Source: Caballeronia arvi
GTDB lineage: Bacteria > Pseudomonadota > Gammaproteobacteria > Burkholderiales > Burkholderiaceae
DNA: 64,000 nucleotides
Direction of reading: 5' to 3'
NCBI RefSeq assembly: GCF_001544695.2
Contig: NZ_FCOM02000009.1
Span: 124,001-188,000, forward strand
Positions 36,868-45,528 of this stretch are shown here, one piece after another. How positions within the stretch are numbered: position 1 is the first letter of the stretch; each line of letters opens with the position of its first letter. The notes beneath the pieces were generated by a model. The model was not told where the DNA came from, searched no databases, and saw nothing but the letters and a program-made list of their open reading frames with translations. The translations under genes and the position numbers were made by a program.

Positions 36868-37434
36868 ATGCAGAAAAACAAGCTTTCCTGGCATCGCCCG
36901 CTGGTGCGCCTGTCTATTTGCGCGGCGCTCGGCATGGCGTCGGCGGCGGCACATGCCGACCGGTTCGGCGTTCAGATCGGAGGCGGCGTGTCCAACCGCG
37001 ACTTCAAGAAAGCCGATCTCGGCCTGGTCTGGGACCCGAATCTGACGTGGTGGGAAATCGGCGGATATCACTTCACGCTGCTCGGCGAAGGGCACGTGGG
37101 GTACTGGCACTCCACCCTGGACTACGCCACCAACCCGGATATCTGGGAATTCGGCGTTACGCCGATGTTGCGGTTCGTGAAGAGTTCGGGCTACTTCCGG
37201 CCGTTCATCGAGATCGGCGTCGGTGTGCGGCTGCTGTCGCACGCGCGCATCACGCCGTTTTTCACAGCATCGACGGCATTCCAGTTCTCGGACGTGGTGG
37301 GCGTCGGCATGATCTTCGGCGAGAAGCAGAGCTATCAGGCGGGCTTTCGGTACCAGCATCTTTCGAACGCGGGTATCAAAGAGCCGAATCCTGGTATAAA
37401 TTTCAGCCAGCTATATCTGCAATACAACTTCTGA
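36868..37434 (+). CDS. pagL: Lipid A 3-O-deacylase (PagL family)
   Basis: The product is a 188-residue outer-membrane beta-barrel enzyme that removes the 3-O acyl chain of lipid A. A signal peptide ends near AAAHA (residue 30). The barrel strands alternate aromatic and polar residues, and the protein ends in YLQYNF with a terminal phenylalanine typical of outer-membrane proteins. The active-site segment RYQHLSNAGIKEPNPG holds His164 and Ser166. The third catalytic position (Glu in Pseudomonas PagL, by my recollection) appears to be Asn178. ATG 36868 is chosen because it opens the signal peptide; the frame is open upstream. Confidence 0.88.
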   Translation: MQKNKLSWHRPLVRLSICAALGMASAAAHADRFGVQIGGGVSNRDFKKADLGLVWDPNLTWWEIGGYHFTLLGEGHVGYWHSTLDYATNPDIWEFGVTPMLRFVKSSGYFRPFIEIGVGVRLLSHARITPFFTASTAFQFSDVVGVGMIFGEKQSYQAGFRYQHLSNAGIKEPNPGINFSQLYLQYNF

Positions 37435-37479
37435 CGAGGCGCCGGCGCATCGGATCCTCGACACAAGGGGAATGGACAG

Positions 37480-37863
37480 ATGCCGGCAAAAACCATTGAG
37501 GCCATACGCGGCCTCGAGCGCGATCGCTTCCGTGCGATGGTCGAGGGCGATGGCGTGGCGCTGGACGCGCTGCTGGCCGAAAACGTCAGCTACGTGCACA
37601 CGAACGGCAAACGGGAGACAAAGCGTCAGTTCATCGACGCCATCACCGCGGGCCGGCGCCGCTATCGCCAGATCGAGATCCAGTCGCAGGATGTGCTGCC
37701 TGCCGGCCGCGATACGTGTCTGGTGTCGGGCCGCGCGCTGGTGGAAATGGAGTCGAAGAACGGCGCGCTGCTCTTTCCGATCGCCTACACCGCCGTGCAT
37801 GTCCAGACCGAAGGCCAGTGGCAACTGCTCGCGCTGCAGGCAACGCGCGTGGCCCTCGAATAG
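37480..37863 (+). CDS. NTF2-like / DUF4440 domain protein
   Basis: The product is 127 residues with an NTF2-like cone fold: LERDRFRAMVEGDGVALDALLAENVSYVHTNGKRETKRQFIDAI at the start, then VSGRALVEMESKNGALLFPIAYTAVHVQTEGQWQLLALQATR. Such domains act as small ligand-binding or enzymatic proteins, including ketosteroid isomerases and polyketide cyclases; no substrate can be named. It follows pagL by 45 bases and is convergent with leuA. Confidence 0.8.
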   Translation: MPAKTIEAIRGLERDRFRAMVEGDGVALDALLAENVSYVHTNGKRETKRQFIDAITAGRRRYRQIEIQSQDVLPAGRDTCLVSGRALVEMESKNGALLFPIAYTAVHVQTEGQWQLLALQATRVALE

Positions 37864-37878
37864 CCACGCGCGCCGTCC

Positions 37879-39549
37879 TCAGGCTTCGAGGGCTGCCTCG
37901 TCCTGCCCCTGCCGCACGCTCTCCACGCTCTGCGCGATCCGTCCCGATCGATTCACAGCGCTCACGACCGCATCGGCGACCGCGAGCGCCGGATTCGCAT
38001 GCACCGCGACGCCGAAGCGCGTCGGGCCATCGCCGACCCGGCAGCCGACGAAAGCCGCGGTGTCGCCGCTCGCCGTGACGGCCGTCTCGAACCAGTTGAC
38101 GGTCGCATCGACATCGAGCGCCGCCGCGACCGTCCGTGCGTAGGCATCGCCGCTTGCCGCGCTCGCTGCGGGAGAAACCGCGACGCGCCTTCCGAACACC
38201 GCGAGCGTCGACGCATCGACGCGCGATACCGGTCCGCCCGCGTCGAAATATTCGCGCCTGAAGAGTTCGCAGATCGCTTCGCCGCTGATTTCGGCGCCGG
38301 ACGTATCGGTCACTTTCTGAACGGCGTGGCTGAATTCGATCTGCACGCGACGCGGCGGCGTGAAGCCGAGCCCGCGTTCGAGCAGATACGTCGAGCCGCC
38401 CTTGCCGGACTGGCTGTTCACGCGGATGACGGCGTCGTAGCTGCGGCCGAGATCGGCCGGATCGATCGGCAAATAGGGCACTTCCCACACGGTGCCGGGC
38501 ACGCGTTGCGCAAAACCCTTGCGGATCGCGTCCTGATGCGAGCCGGAAAACGCCGTGAACACGAGATCGCCCGCGTAAGGATGGCGCGGATGCACCGGAA
38601 TCTGATTGCAGCGCTCGACGACGCGGCGCACGGCGTCGATATCGGAGAAATCGAGGCCCGGATCGATGCCCTGCGTGTAGAGATTCATCGCGAGCGTGAC
38701 GAGATCGACGTTGCCGGTGCGCTCGCCGTTGCCGAAAAGACAGCCTTCGATGCGGTCCGCGCCCGCGAGCACCGCCATTTCCGCCGCCGCGACCGCCGTG
38801 CCGCGATCGTTATGCGGATGAACCGACAGCACGATGCTGTCGCGATAGCCCATGTTGCGGTCCATCCACTCGACCTGGTCGGCGAATACGTTCGGCATGG
38901 CGGCTTCGACCGTCGCGGGCAGATTCACGATCATTTTGTGATCGGGCGTCGGACGCCAGGTTTGCGCGACGGCGTCGCACACTTCGCGTGCGAACGAGAG
39001 CTCCGTCATGCTGAAGGTCTCGGGCGAGTATTGATAGATCCAATGCGTGTCCGGCCGTGCTGCTGCGCATTCCTTGATGATGCGCGTGCCTTCGACCGCC
39101 AGCGCCTTCACGTCTTCCTTCGACTGATTGAACACGATCTTGCGGAACGACGGCGCGATTGCGTTATAGAGATGCACGATCACCTTGCGCGCGCCCTCGA
39201 CGGCTTCGAACGTGCGCTCGATCAGTTCGCGGCGCGACTGCACGAGCACTTCGATGGTCACGTCGTCCGGAATGCGCTTTTCGTCGATCAACTTGCGCAC
39301 GAAATCGAAATCCGTCTGCGATGCCGACGGAAACCCCACCTCGATCTCCTTGAACCCGATTTTCACCAGCATCTCGAAGAACTCGAGCTTCGCCGCGATG
39401 CTCATCGGCTCGATCAGCGACTGGTTGCCGTCGCGCAGATCGGTGCTCATCCAGATGGGCGCCTTCTCGATCGTGCGGGTCGGCCAGCGGCGGCCAGTCA
39501 GACGGACTTGCGGAAACGGGCGGTATTTCTCGGCGGGGTTCGGCATCAT
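37879..39549 (-). CDS. leuA: 2-isopropylmalate synthase, long LeuA2-type
   Basis: The product commits 2-ketoisovalerate and acetyl-CoA to leucine synthesis. At 556 residues it is the longer actinobacterial-like form ([22 protein letters not shown]). Catalytic motifs are [33 protein letters not shown] and [12 protein letters not shown]. The C-terminal 130 residues form the leucine-binding regulatory domain. Two ATGs (39549 and 39546) are adjacent; either is possible. A 305-base untranslated stretch separates it from a leucine-rich leader peptide gene, so attenuation in addition to feedback inhibition is likely. Confidence 0.95.
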   Translation of the reverse strand: MMPNPAEKYRPFPQVRLTGRRWPTRTIEKAPIWMSTDLRDGNQSLIEPMSIAAKLEFFEMLVKIGFKEIEVGFPSASQTDFDFVRKLIDEKRIPDDVTIEVLVQSRRELIERTFEAVEGARKVIVHLYNAIAPSFRKIVFNQSKEDVKALAVEGTRIIKECAAARPDTHWIYQYSPETFSMTELSFAREVCDAVAQTWRPTPDHKMIVNLPATVEAAMPNVFADQVEWMDRNMGYRDSIVLSVHPHNDRGTAVAAAEMAVLAGADRIEGCLFGNGERTGNVDLVTLAMNLYTQGIDPGLDFSDIDAVRRVVERCNQIPVHPRHPYAGDLVFTAFSGSHQDAIRKGFAQRVPGTVWEVPYLPIDPADLGRSYDAVIRVNSQSGKGGSTYLLERGLGFTPPRRVQIEFSHAVQKVTDTSGAEISGEAICELFRREYFDAGGPVSRVDASTLAVFGRRVAVSPAASAASGDAYARTVAAALDVDATVNWFETAVTASGDTAAFVGCRVGDGPTRFGVAVHANPALAVADAVVSAVNRSGRIAQSVESVRQGQDEAALEA

Positions 39550-39964
39550 GATCGTCGATCTCTCTTCGGACGGTTTGCGTAGCGCCTGCGAGAGAGTCCG
39601 TGTCCGGCGGCTGGCCGGGCGTGGCGGAATGCACGAAAGACCAAGCCGCGCGCGCGTTCACACGAATCACCAGCGACGGTGACGCCTGTGACCAACGTGA
39701 ACGTGCGCGAAGCAGCGTGCATGTGACCCTCGCGTTTTCGTTTCGCGGGATGCGCGAACGAAAAGCTGACGACTACAGGTGGTAAGAAAAGGAACTACAG
39801 GACACTGCGGGAGGACCACGCGCTTTGCAGCGCGCGGCGCTACGTCTGGCGACTTACGCTAGACGTAGCGATAGGGGCCGCGCTAGGCGGCCCGAAATAA
39901 TTCGGAGGGAGGAGGACTGGGTGAAGCTCATGCGTTCGACTTTAAACCAGCGTTGAATACCGTG
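39550..39964 (-). promoter_or_regulatory. leuA leader region with leader peptide and alternative hairpins
   Basis: This 415-base gap before leuA contains a promoter, a 25-codon leader peptide and four hairpins on the minus strand. H1 (39875-39893): GGGCCGC/GCGGCCC. H2 (39839-39869): perfect 9-bp GCTACGTCT/AGACGTAGC. H3 (39829-39841): AGCGC/GCGCT. H4 (39819-39834): CGCGCT/AGCGCG. H3 overlaps both H2 and H4, so these pairings exclude each other, as in classic attenuators. No U tract follows H4. A further bulged 12-bp hairpin lies at about 39735-39764. Confidence 0.72.
39854..39931 (-). CDS. Putative leucine attenuation leader peptide of leuA
   Basis: A 25-codon frame, MSFTQSSSLR then IISGRLARPLSLRLA, ends in TAA. 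Five codons are leucine, four of them CTA (residues 16, 20, 22 and 24), the rarest leucine codon in the surrounding genes. The last three CTA codons lie in or next to the 5' arm of hairpin H2 and the stop codon lies in its loop. There is no ribosome site, but the predicted transcription start falls within about three bases of the ATG, so translation may be leaderless. The gene fits the role of sensing charged tRNA-Leu to control leuA. Confidence 0.7.
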   Translation of the reverse strand: MSFTQSSSLRIISGRLARPLSLRLA

Positions 39965-39968
39965 TCAA
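39941..39968 (-). promoter_or_regulatory. Predicted promoter of the leuA leader
   Basis: On the minus strand a perfect TTGACA (39968-39963) overlaps the ybiB stop codon. It is followed after 16 bases by TTTAAA (39946-39941). Transcription would start 0-3 bases before the leader peptide ATG at 39931. Confidence 0.65.
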
Positions 39969-40957
39969 ATGGGGTTTGTCTGATCGGCGATCGGCTTTCG
40001 CACGGTTTCAGCGATAACTTCCACCTGGCGCGCCACTGCGGGCGGCACCGGCACGTCGCCGCGCAGCACGCATTCGATCCAGCGCGCGGTGGTCGCGGCA
40101 TCGAGCGCTTCGGGAAGATCGATGTGCGGCGCGTGCGGTTGCGAGTGCTCCGGCGAGATCAGCGTTTCGACGCGGCCGTCGTGAAACCAGTCGACCTGGA
40201 CCTGGCGGCGCGTGTCCGCAACGGCTTCGCCTTCGGTGCCGCGCGCGAGCAGCGCGCCGCCCGCCGCCGCGTCGGGATGTTCGGATAGCAATCCCGTCAG
40301 GCTCTCGCGATATTCCGGATGCGTGTAGTTGACGAGCCTCAAACCCGGGTCCGCGAACGGCTGAAGAATCTTCACTAGCGTATGCGTCGAGTTGCGCACG
40401 CCCATGCGTCGCCGGAGCGCGAGCAGGCGTGCGAGCTTGGGCGCCAGCACGGTGATCGGCGCGAAAGCGAGACGGCGAGACGCGAGGCTGTCTTCGATTT
40501 CATCGTGCGAAGCCGCGTGCGCGATGCCGAGTTCCGTGAAGATTTCAGCGCTCGTCACGCGGCCGGGATCTTCGATGACGCCGTGAACCAGCACCGGCAC
40601 GCCTTCGCGCGCGAGCAGAAGCGACAAGAGCGGCACGAGGTTCGGCGTCTTGCGCGCGCCGTTATAGCTTGGAATCGATACGGGTCGCGCGTGCTCGCGT
40701 CCGTCCTGCACGTGCAGCGGCTCGAACGAGCGATGCGCGGCAGAAAGCATCGCGGCGAGCTCCGCCGATGTTTCGCCTTTCACGCGATAGGCGAGCAGCA
40801 CCGCGCCGAGTTCGAGCTCGGGGACGCGGTCTTCGAGCATCGCTTCGTAGAGCGCGTAGGTGTCATCGCGGGAGAGGGCGCGTGCGCCGTTCGGCCCGCG
40901 GCCGATTTCCTTGATGTAGCGTGCACAGGCGAAAGTGGGGGAAGCGGATTCGGTCAT
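39965..40957 (-). CDS. ybiB: DNA-binding protein YbiB (TrpD2 family)
   Basis: The product is a 330-residue protein with the fold of anthranilate phosphoribosyltransferase: an N-terminal helical domain (LSRDDTYALYEAMLEDRVPELELGAVLLAYRVKGE) and a larger alpha/beta domain (VPVLVHGVIEDPGRVTSAEIFTELG, RMGVRNSTHTLVKILQPF). The PRPP-binding glycine motif of true TrpD is not obvious. TrpD2/YbiB proteins bind nucleic acids without sequence preference and are linked to the SOS response in E. coli. Its stop codon overlaps the -35 of the leuA leader promoter. Confidence 0.87.
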   Translation of the reverse strand: MTESASPTFACARYIKEIGRGPNGARALSRDDTYALYEAMLEDRVPELELGAVLLAYRVKGETSAELAAMLSAAHRSFEPLHVQDGREHARPVSIPSYNGARKTPNLVPLLSLLLAREGVPVLVHGVIEDPGRVTSAEIFTELGIAHAASHDEIEDSLASRRLAFAPITVLAPKLARLLALRRRMGVRNSTHTLVKILQPFADPGLRLVNYTHPEYRESLTGLLSEHPDAAAGGALLARGTEGEAVADTRRQVQVDWFHDGRVETLISPEHSQPHAPHIDLPEALDAATTARWIECVLRGDVPVPPAVARQVEVIAETVRKPIADQTNPI

Positions 40958-41297
40958 CGGAAAGGGGATGCGTGGATCGGGCGCTCATTTCCGTAACGGG
41001 AGCGATGCCACCGCGCGTTTCAAGGTGCAGGAGGTTATTGAGTACCGCATTTGACGGGCGCTGGCAAGCTGCGGCGGCCGAACGTTTCGCGCGGATCTCG
41101 TCCTGAGCTTACGATCGAGCCGGTGTCACGCATCACAGCGAAGGCTCGGCGAAAGCTCGCAAAGCCGCGCCGCGCAAGCCTTGCAGGCCTCGCCACGATT
41201 TATGCGCGCGCGTTAAACTCGACTTTCTCGCCGGCCGTCCACGCCAGCGCATTCGTCCATCAATCTGTACATCAAAAAACAGCAACAGGAGAGCGGG
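40958..41297. other. Intergenic region between ybiB and the FAH-family gene
   Basis: This 340-base divergent gap has no convincing coding frame, terminator or RNA. A GGAGAG ribosome site precedes the FAH gene at its right end. Promoter hexamers on either strand are poor matches. Confidence 0.55.
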
Positions 41298-41996
41298 ATG
41301 AGTTACGTGTTTCCTCCGGCGCCGGCAGCGGCCGTGCCCATCGACGGTTCGAACGAGCAGTTTCCCGTGCGCCGCATCTATTGTGTCGGCCGCAACTACG
41401 AAGCCCACGCGCGCGAAATGGGCCACGATCCGGACCGCGAGCCGCCGTTCTTCTTCAGCAAGCCCGCCGATGCCGTGCTGTACGTTGCGCCGGGCTCGAC
41501 GGGCGAATTCCCGTATCCGTCGCAAACGAAAAATTTGCACTTCGAGATGGAGCTCGTCGCCGCCATCGGCAAGCAAGGCAAGGACATTCCCGCCGATAAA
41601 GGGCTGGATTACGTCTACGGCTACGCCCTCGGCCTCGACATGACGCGCCGCGACCTGCAAGCCGAAGCGAAGCAGCTCGGCCGCCCGTGGGACACCGCGA
41701 AGGGCTTCGATCGCTCCGCGCCTATCGGTCCGATTCACCGCGTGTCGAAAGTCGGCCATCTGGAAAAGAGCGCGATATGGCTCTCCGTCAACGGCGAGGA
41801 AAAGCAGCGCTCGGACATCTCGCAACTGATCTGGTCGGTCGGCGAGACGGTCGCTTATCTGTCGACGCTCTTCGAGCTCTTCCCCGGCGATCTCATCTTC
41901 ACCGGCACGCCCGAGGGCGTCGGCGCGGTCGTGAAGGGCGATTTGCTGAAGGGCGGCGTGGAAGGCATCGGCGAATTTTCGGTGCGCGTCGTATGA
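41298..41996 (+). CDS. Fumarylacetoacetate hydrolase family protein
   Basis: The product is 232 residues. Family motifs are RIYCVGRNYEAHAREMG, PPFFFSKPADAV, the metal-binding LHFEMELVAAIG (Glu-x-Glu), and GDLIFTGTPEGVGAV near the C-terminus. Small FAH-family enzymes of this size include fumarylpyruvate hydrolase of the gentisate pathway (NagK). The next gene encodes a maleylacetoacetate/maleylpyruvate isomerase, which supports a ring-cleavage product hydrolase. The exact substrate (fumarylpyruvate or acylpyruvate) cannot be fixed from sequence. AGGAGAGC precedes ATG 41298. Confidence 0.88.
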   Translation: MSYVFPPAPAAAVPIDGSNEQFPVRRIYCVGRNYEAHAREMGHDPDREPPFFFSKPADAVLYVAPGSTGEFPYPSQTKNLHFEMELVAAIGKQGKDIPADKGLDYVYGYALGLDMTRRDLQAEAKQLGRPWDTAKGFDRSAPIGPIHRVSKVGHLEKSAIWLSVNGEEKQRSDISQLIWSVGETVAYLSTLFELFPGDLIFTGTPEGVGAVVKGDLLKGGVEGIGEFSVRVV

Positions 41997-42637
41997 AGCT
42001 CTACAGCTATTTCCGCAGCTCGGCGGCGTATCGCGTGCGCATCGCGCTGAATCTGAAAGGGCTCGACTACGAGTACGCGCCGATCCATCTGCTGCGCGAC
42101 GGCGGCGAGCAGCTCAAGCCCGCCTATCGCGCGGTGAATCCCGACGGCATCGTGCCTGCGCTCGTCGATGGCGACGACGTGCTCACGCAGTCGCTCGCGA
42201 TCATCGAATATCTGGAGGAGACGCATCCCGAGCCCGCGCTTCTGCCGAAAAGCCCGTCCGATCGGGCGTTCGTGCGCTCGGTGGCGATGCAGGTCGCGTG
42301 CGAGATTCATCCGCTCGACAATCTGCGCGTGCTCAAGTACCTGAAGCACACGGTGAAAGTGCCCGACGAGACGAAGGACGCGTGGTACCGGCATTGGGTC
42401 GAGACCGGCTTCGAATCGCTCGAAAAGCGCCTCGCCGCCGATAAGCGGGTGGGCGCGCTGACTTTCGGCGACACGCCGACCGTCGCGGATCTGTGCATCG
42501 TGCCGCAGGTGTTCAACGCGCGGCGCTTCGGCATCGACGTGAGCCGTTTTCCGACGATCGAGCGCATCGCCGATCACGCCGATCAGCTCGATGCATTCCG
42601 GCGCGCCGCGCCCGCAGAGCAGCCGGACGCTGAATGA
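41993..42637 (+). CDS. maiA: Maleylacetoacetate isomerase (zeta-class GST)
   Basis: The product is a 214-residue glutathione-dependent isomerase. The N-terminal thioredoxin fold has the zeta-class motif YFRSSAAYRVRIALNLKGL, which places the catalytic serine and glutathione. NPDGIVPALVDGDDVLTQSLAIIEYLEE is the second glutathione contact. It would isomerise maleylacetoacetate or maleylpyruvate so that the upstream FAH enzyme can cleave it. Start and stop overlap neighbours on both sides by 4 bases (ATGA), so the three-gene run is tightly coupled. Confidence 0.93.
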   Translation: MKLYSYFRSSAAYRVRIALNLKGLDYEYAPIHLLRDGGEQLKPAYRAVNPDGIVPALVDGDDVLTQSLAIIEYLEETHPEPALLPKSPSDRAFVRSVAMQVACEIHPLDNLRVLKYLKHTVKVPDETKDAWYRHWVETGFESLEKRLAADKRVGALTFGDTPTVADLCIVPQVFNARRFGIDVSRFPTIERIADHADQLDAFRRAAPAEQPDAE

Positions 42638-43251
42638 CGGGAGATTTTGCGAGTTATCTGTCGGGCGCGGGGCTGGGCGCGAGCCTGATCGTCGCGATCG
42701 GGGCGCAAAACGCGTTCGTTTTGCGGCAGGGCTTGAAACGCAGACACGTGGGCATCGTCGTATCGATCTGCGCGTTCATCGACGTGCTGCTGATCGGGCT
42801 CGGCGTCGGCGGAATGGGCGCGCTCATCGCGCGTGCGCCTTTTCTGCTCGACGTGATTCGCTGGGCGGGCGCGATCTTCGTGTTCCTGTACGGCTTGCGC
42901 GCGTTTCTCGCGGCGTGGCGCGGGCCGGGGCATCTGAACGCGTCCGAGGGCGAATCGCAGACGGCGCTCGGCGCGGCGTCCACCGTGCTGGCACTGTCGC
43001 TGCTCAATCCGCACGTCTATCTGGACACTGTGGTGCTGCTCGGCGGCATCGGCGCGCGGCGCGGCTGGCCCGGCAATGCGTGGTTCGCGGCCGGTGCGAT
43101 GTGCTCGTCGATCATCTGGTTCACCGTGCTCGGCTACGGCGCGCGCCTGCTGGAACCGTGGTTCGAAAAGGACGTGTCATGGCGCGTGCTCGATGTGATC
43201 GTCGGCTGCGTGATGTGGTGGATCGCGGCTTCGCTTGTCTTCGCGCGATGA
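42634..43251 (+). CDS. LysE/ArgO family amino acid exporter
   Basis: The product is 205 residues with about six membrane helices and the LysE signature LGASLIVAIGAQNAFVLRQGLKRRHVG at the N-terminus, then ALSLLNPHVYLDTVVLLGGIG. Members export lysine or arginine. It overlaps the maiA stop by 4 bases, although a functional link to the aromatic pathway is not evident. A bidirectional terminator follows at once. Confidence 0.92.
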   Translation: MTGDFASYLSGAGLGASLIVAIGAQNAFVLRQGLKRRHVGIVVSICAFIDVLLIGLGVGGMGALIARAPFLLDVIRWAGAIFVFLYGLRAFLAAWRGPGHLNASEGESQTALGAASTVLALSLLNPHVYLDTVVLLGGIGARRGWPGNAWFAAGAMCSSIIWFTVLGYGARLLEPWFEKDVSWRVLDVIVGCVMWWIAASLVFAR

Positions 43252-43280
43252 AAAAAGGCGTCCACACGGACGCCCTTTTT
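43251..43280. terminator. Bidirectional terminator between lysE/argO and ftsY
   Basis: The stem GGCGTCC / GGACGCC with an ACAC loop is flanked by AAAAAA on the left and CTTTTT on the right, so it serves both convergent genes. Confidence 0.92.
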
Positions 43281-43284
43281 AGCT

Positions 43285-44559
43285 TCAGCCGAGCAGCGCG
43301 TCTGAGAATTCTTCAGCGCTGAACGGCTGCAAATCCTCGACCTTCTCGCCCACGCCGATGAAATACACCGGAATCGGACGCTGCCGCGCGATCGCGGCGA
43401 GAATGCCGCCCTTCGCGGTGCCGTCGAGCTTCGTCACCACGAGGCCGGTCAGGCCCAGCGCATCGTCGAACGCCTTCACTTGTGCGAGCGCGTTCTGGCC
43501 CGTGTTCGCGTCGATGACGAGCAGCACTTCGTGTGGCGCATCGGGCATCGCTTTCGCGATCACGCGGCGCACCTTGCGCAGCTCTTCCATCAGATGCAAT
43601 TGCGTCGGCAGGCGGCCGGCGGTGTCGGCCATCATCACGTCGATCTTGCGCGCGCGCGCCGCACCGACGGCGTCGTAGATGACCGCGGCGGCGTCGCCGC
43701 TTTCCTGCGCGATCACCGTCACGTTGTTGCGCTCGCCCCAGACCGTCAGTTGCTCGCGCGCGGCGGCGCGGAAGGTGTCGCCGGCGGCGAGCAGCACGGA
43801 CTGGTTGAAATGCTGCAAATGCTTCGCCAGCTTGCCGATACTCGTCGTCTTGCCGACGCCGTTCACGCCCGCGATCATCATCACGAGCGGTTGTGCGCGC
43901 CCGAGCATCAGCGATTTCTCGAGCGGGCGCAGCAGATCGATCAGCAATTCGCGCAATGCCGCTTTCACTTGCGATGCGTCGGTCAGGCGCTCCGCGCGCA
44001 CTTTCTCGCGCAGCGATTCGAGCAGGAATTCGGTGGCGTCGACGCCGGCGTCGGACATCAGCAGCGCCGTTTCGAGCTCTTCGTACAAATCTTCGTCGAT
44101 CTTCGCGCTGACGAAAATGCCGGTCAGGTTGTTGCTCGTCTTCGAAAGCCCATGACGCAGGCGCGAAAGCCACGACTTCTTCGCGGCGGCATCGAGCGTG
44201 GGCGGCGGCACGATCTCTTCGCTCGCCTGGTCCGTTTCAGGCGCGCGCAGCCATTGCGACGATGTCCGGCCTTGCCAATATTCCTTCGATTCCTCGGAGC
44301 GAGGCGCAGCGGGGGCAGCGGGCGCGATGGGGGCGGCGGGTTTCGCGGCCTCGGGCGCAGCCGGCGCGGGTTCGGCTCGCGGCTTAGGCTTCGCTTCTTC
44401 CGCTGGCGCCTGTTCCGGCAGCGCGTCGGCGCCGAGCGCCTGCCGTTCCAGTTCGGCCTCGGAGATTTCTTCGTCCTCGGCCGCCTCGACGGATTCGTCC
44501 TGAGGCATGTCGAGCGGCTCGTCGGCCGGCTTTTTGAATCGTTTGAAGAAGCTGAACAT
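43285..44559 (-). CDS. ftsY: Signal recognition particle receptor FtsY
   Basis: The product docks ribosome-SRP complexes at the membrane. It is 424 residues. An N-terminal membrane-targeting start (MFSFFKRFKKPADEP) leads into an acidic, Ala/Pro/Glu-rich A domain of about 120 residues. The NG domain follows with the P-loop GVNGVGKTTSIGKLA, DTAGRLPTQLHLMEEL and TKLDGTAKGG. ATG 44559 is chosen because it begins at the amphipathic MFSFF segment; the open frame upstream has no support. rsmD is divergent. Confidence 0.96.
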   Translation of the reverse strand: MFSFFKRFKKPADEPLDMPQDESVEAAEDEEISEAELERQALGADALPEQAPAEEAKPKPRAEPAPAAPEAAKPAAPIAPAAPAAPRSEESKEYWQGRTSSQWLRAPETDQASEEIVPPPTLDAAAKKSWLSRLRHGLSKTSNNLTGIFVSAKIDEDLYEELETALLMSDAGVDATEFLLESLREKVRAERLTDASQVKAALRELLIDLLRPLEKSLMLGRAQPLVMMIAGVNGVGKTTSIGKLAKHLQHFNQSVLLAAGDTFRAAAREQLTVWGERNNVTVIAQESGDAAAVIYDAVGAARARKIDVMMADTAGRLPTQLHLMEELRKVRRVIAKAMPDAPHEVLLVIDANTGQNALAQVKAFDDALGLTGLVVTKLDGTAKGGILAAIARQRPIPVYFIGVGEKVEDLQPFSAEEFSDALLG

Positions 44560-44790
44560 GGATGTGTGACGATGATGCGCGTGTGATCCAGCGGCCCGTG
44601 CGCGCCTTCGAGTCGCTTCACGCGAGGTCCGCGCAGTGGGATAGGAGGCGCATATTTTATCAGGCGCCGCCGTCCGCGCCCGTGCGGCTCCCGGCATGGC
44701 GCGCGCGTGTGGTAACGTTGGCTTTCATTGCCTGCGCCGGCCGATCTTCAAGCAAAAACACCCGGCGTGCACGATTCCAACCATTCGTTT

Positions 44791-45417
44791 ATGTCCCGCT
44801 CGTCCGCCACCCGAACCGCCTTGCCCAGCCACACGCCGTCGCGCGGAGGCAATCCGCACACGATCCGCATCATCGGCGGAGACTGGAAGCGCACGCCGCT
44901 GCCCGTGCTCGATCTCGACGGCCTCAGGCCCACGCCCGATCGTGTGCGCGAGACGCTCTTCAACTGGCTCGGCCAGGATCTGACCGGACAACGCTGCCTC
45001 GACATGTTCGCCGGCAGCGGCGCGCTCGGTTTCGAGGCCGCGTCGCGCGGCGCCGCGCGCGTGCTGATGATCGAGCGGAGCGCGAAGGCTGCGGCGCAGA
45101 TGCGGGCGAATCAGACGAAACTCGGCGCCCGCAACATCGAGGTGGCGGAAGCGGACGCGCTGCGCCTCGCCGCCAGCCTCGCGCCCGGCTCGTTCGACGT
45201 GATCTTTCTGGATCCACCGTTCGGCGATCAGGCGCTGTTGCTGCGCGCGCTGGAAATCGCAGTGCCGCTCGCCGCGTCCGATGGCGCGATTTACGTCGAA
45301 TGCGGCGATGCGCTCAATATGGCGGAGATCGACGCGCTGGCCGGCTGGACGGTCGTGCGCGAAGGCAAGGCGGGCGCCGTTCGCTATCATTTGCTGCGCC
45401 GCGAAAATGAGGAATAA
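44791..45417 (+). CDS. rsmD: 16S rRNA (guanine(966)-N2)-methyltransferase RsmD
   Basis: The product is 208 residues. It has IRIIGGDWKRTPLPVLDLDGLRPTPDRVRETLFNWL at the start, the SAM loop LDMFAGSGALGFEAASRGA, and the catalytic motif FLDPPFGD typical of N2-guanine methylation. It modifies 16S rRNA during 30S assembly. ATG 44791 is used; the same frame is open to 44728. The gene precedes coaD, a common pairing in proteobacteria. Confidence 0.95.
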   Translation: MSRSSATRTALPSHTPSRGGNPHTIRIIGGDWKRTPLPVLDLDGLRPTPDRVRETLFNWLGQDLTGQRCLDMFAGSGALGFEAASRGAARVLMIERSAKAAAQMRANQTKLGARNIEVAEADALRLAASLAPGSFDVIFLDPPFGDQALLLRALEIAVPLAASDGAIYVECGDALNMAEIDALAGWTVVREGKAGAVRYHLLRRENEE

Positions 45418-45426
45418 TGCGCGTTC

Positions 45427-45460
45427 CCCATTTTGACGCAGCCGAACGGCCGAAAAATGG
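45427..45460. repeat. Inverted repeat between rsmD and coaD
   Basis: Arms CCCATTTT and AAAATGGG with an 18-19-base GC-rich loop lie just after the rsmD stop. No T tract of length follows, so it is not a convincing terminator. Confidence 0.4.
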
Positions 45461-45528
45461 GCAGGAAATGAGGCAGAGTTGGTCGTCGCAGCCACGCGGC
45501 CCAATGTAAATAGAAGAGGAGAAAGCTC

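Noticed and set aside
39721..39770. Bulged 12-bp hairpin in the leuA leader as a terminator
   Set aside because: The stem TTTTCGTTCGCG / CGCGAAACGAAAA is real but is followed by GC-rich sequence and no T tract on the minus strand, so I do not call it an intrinsic terminator.
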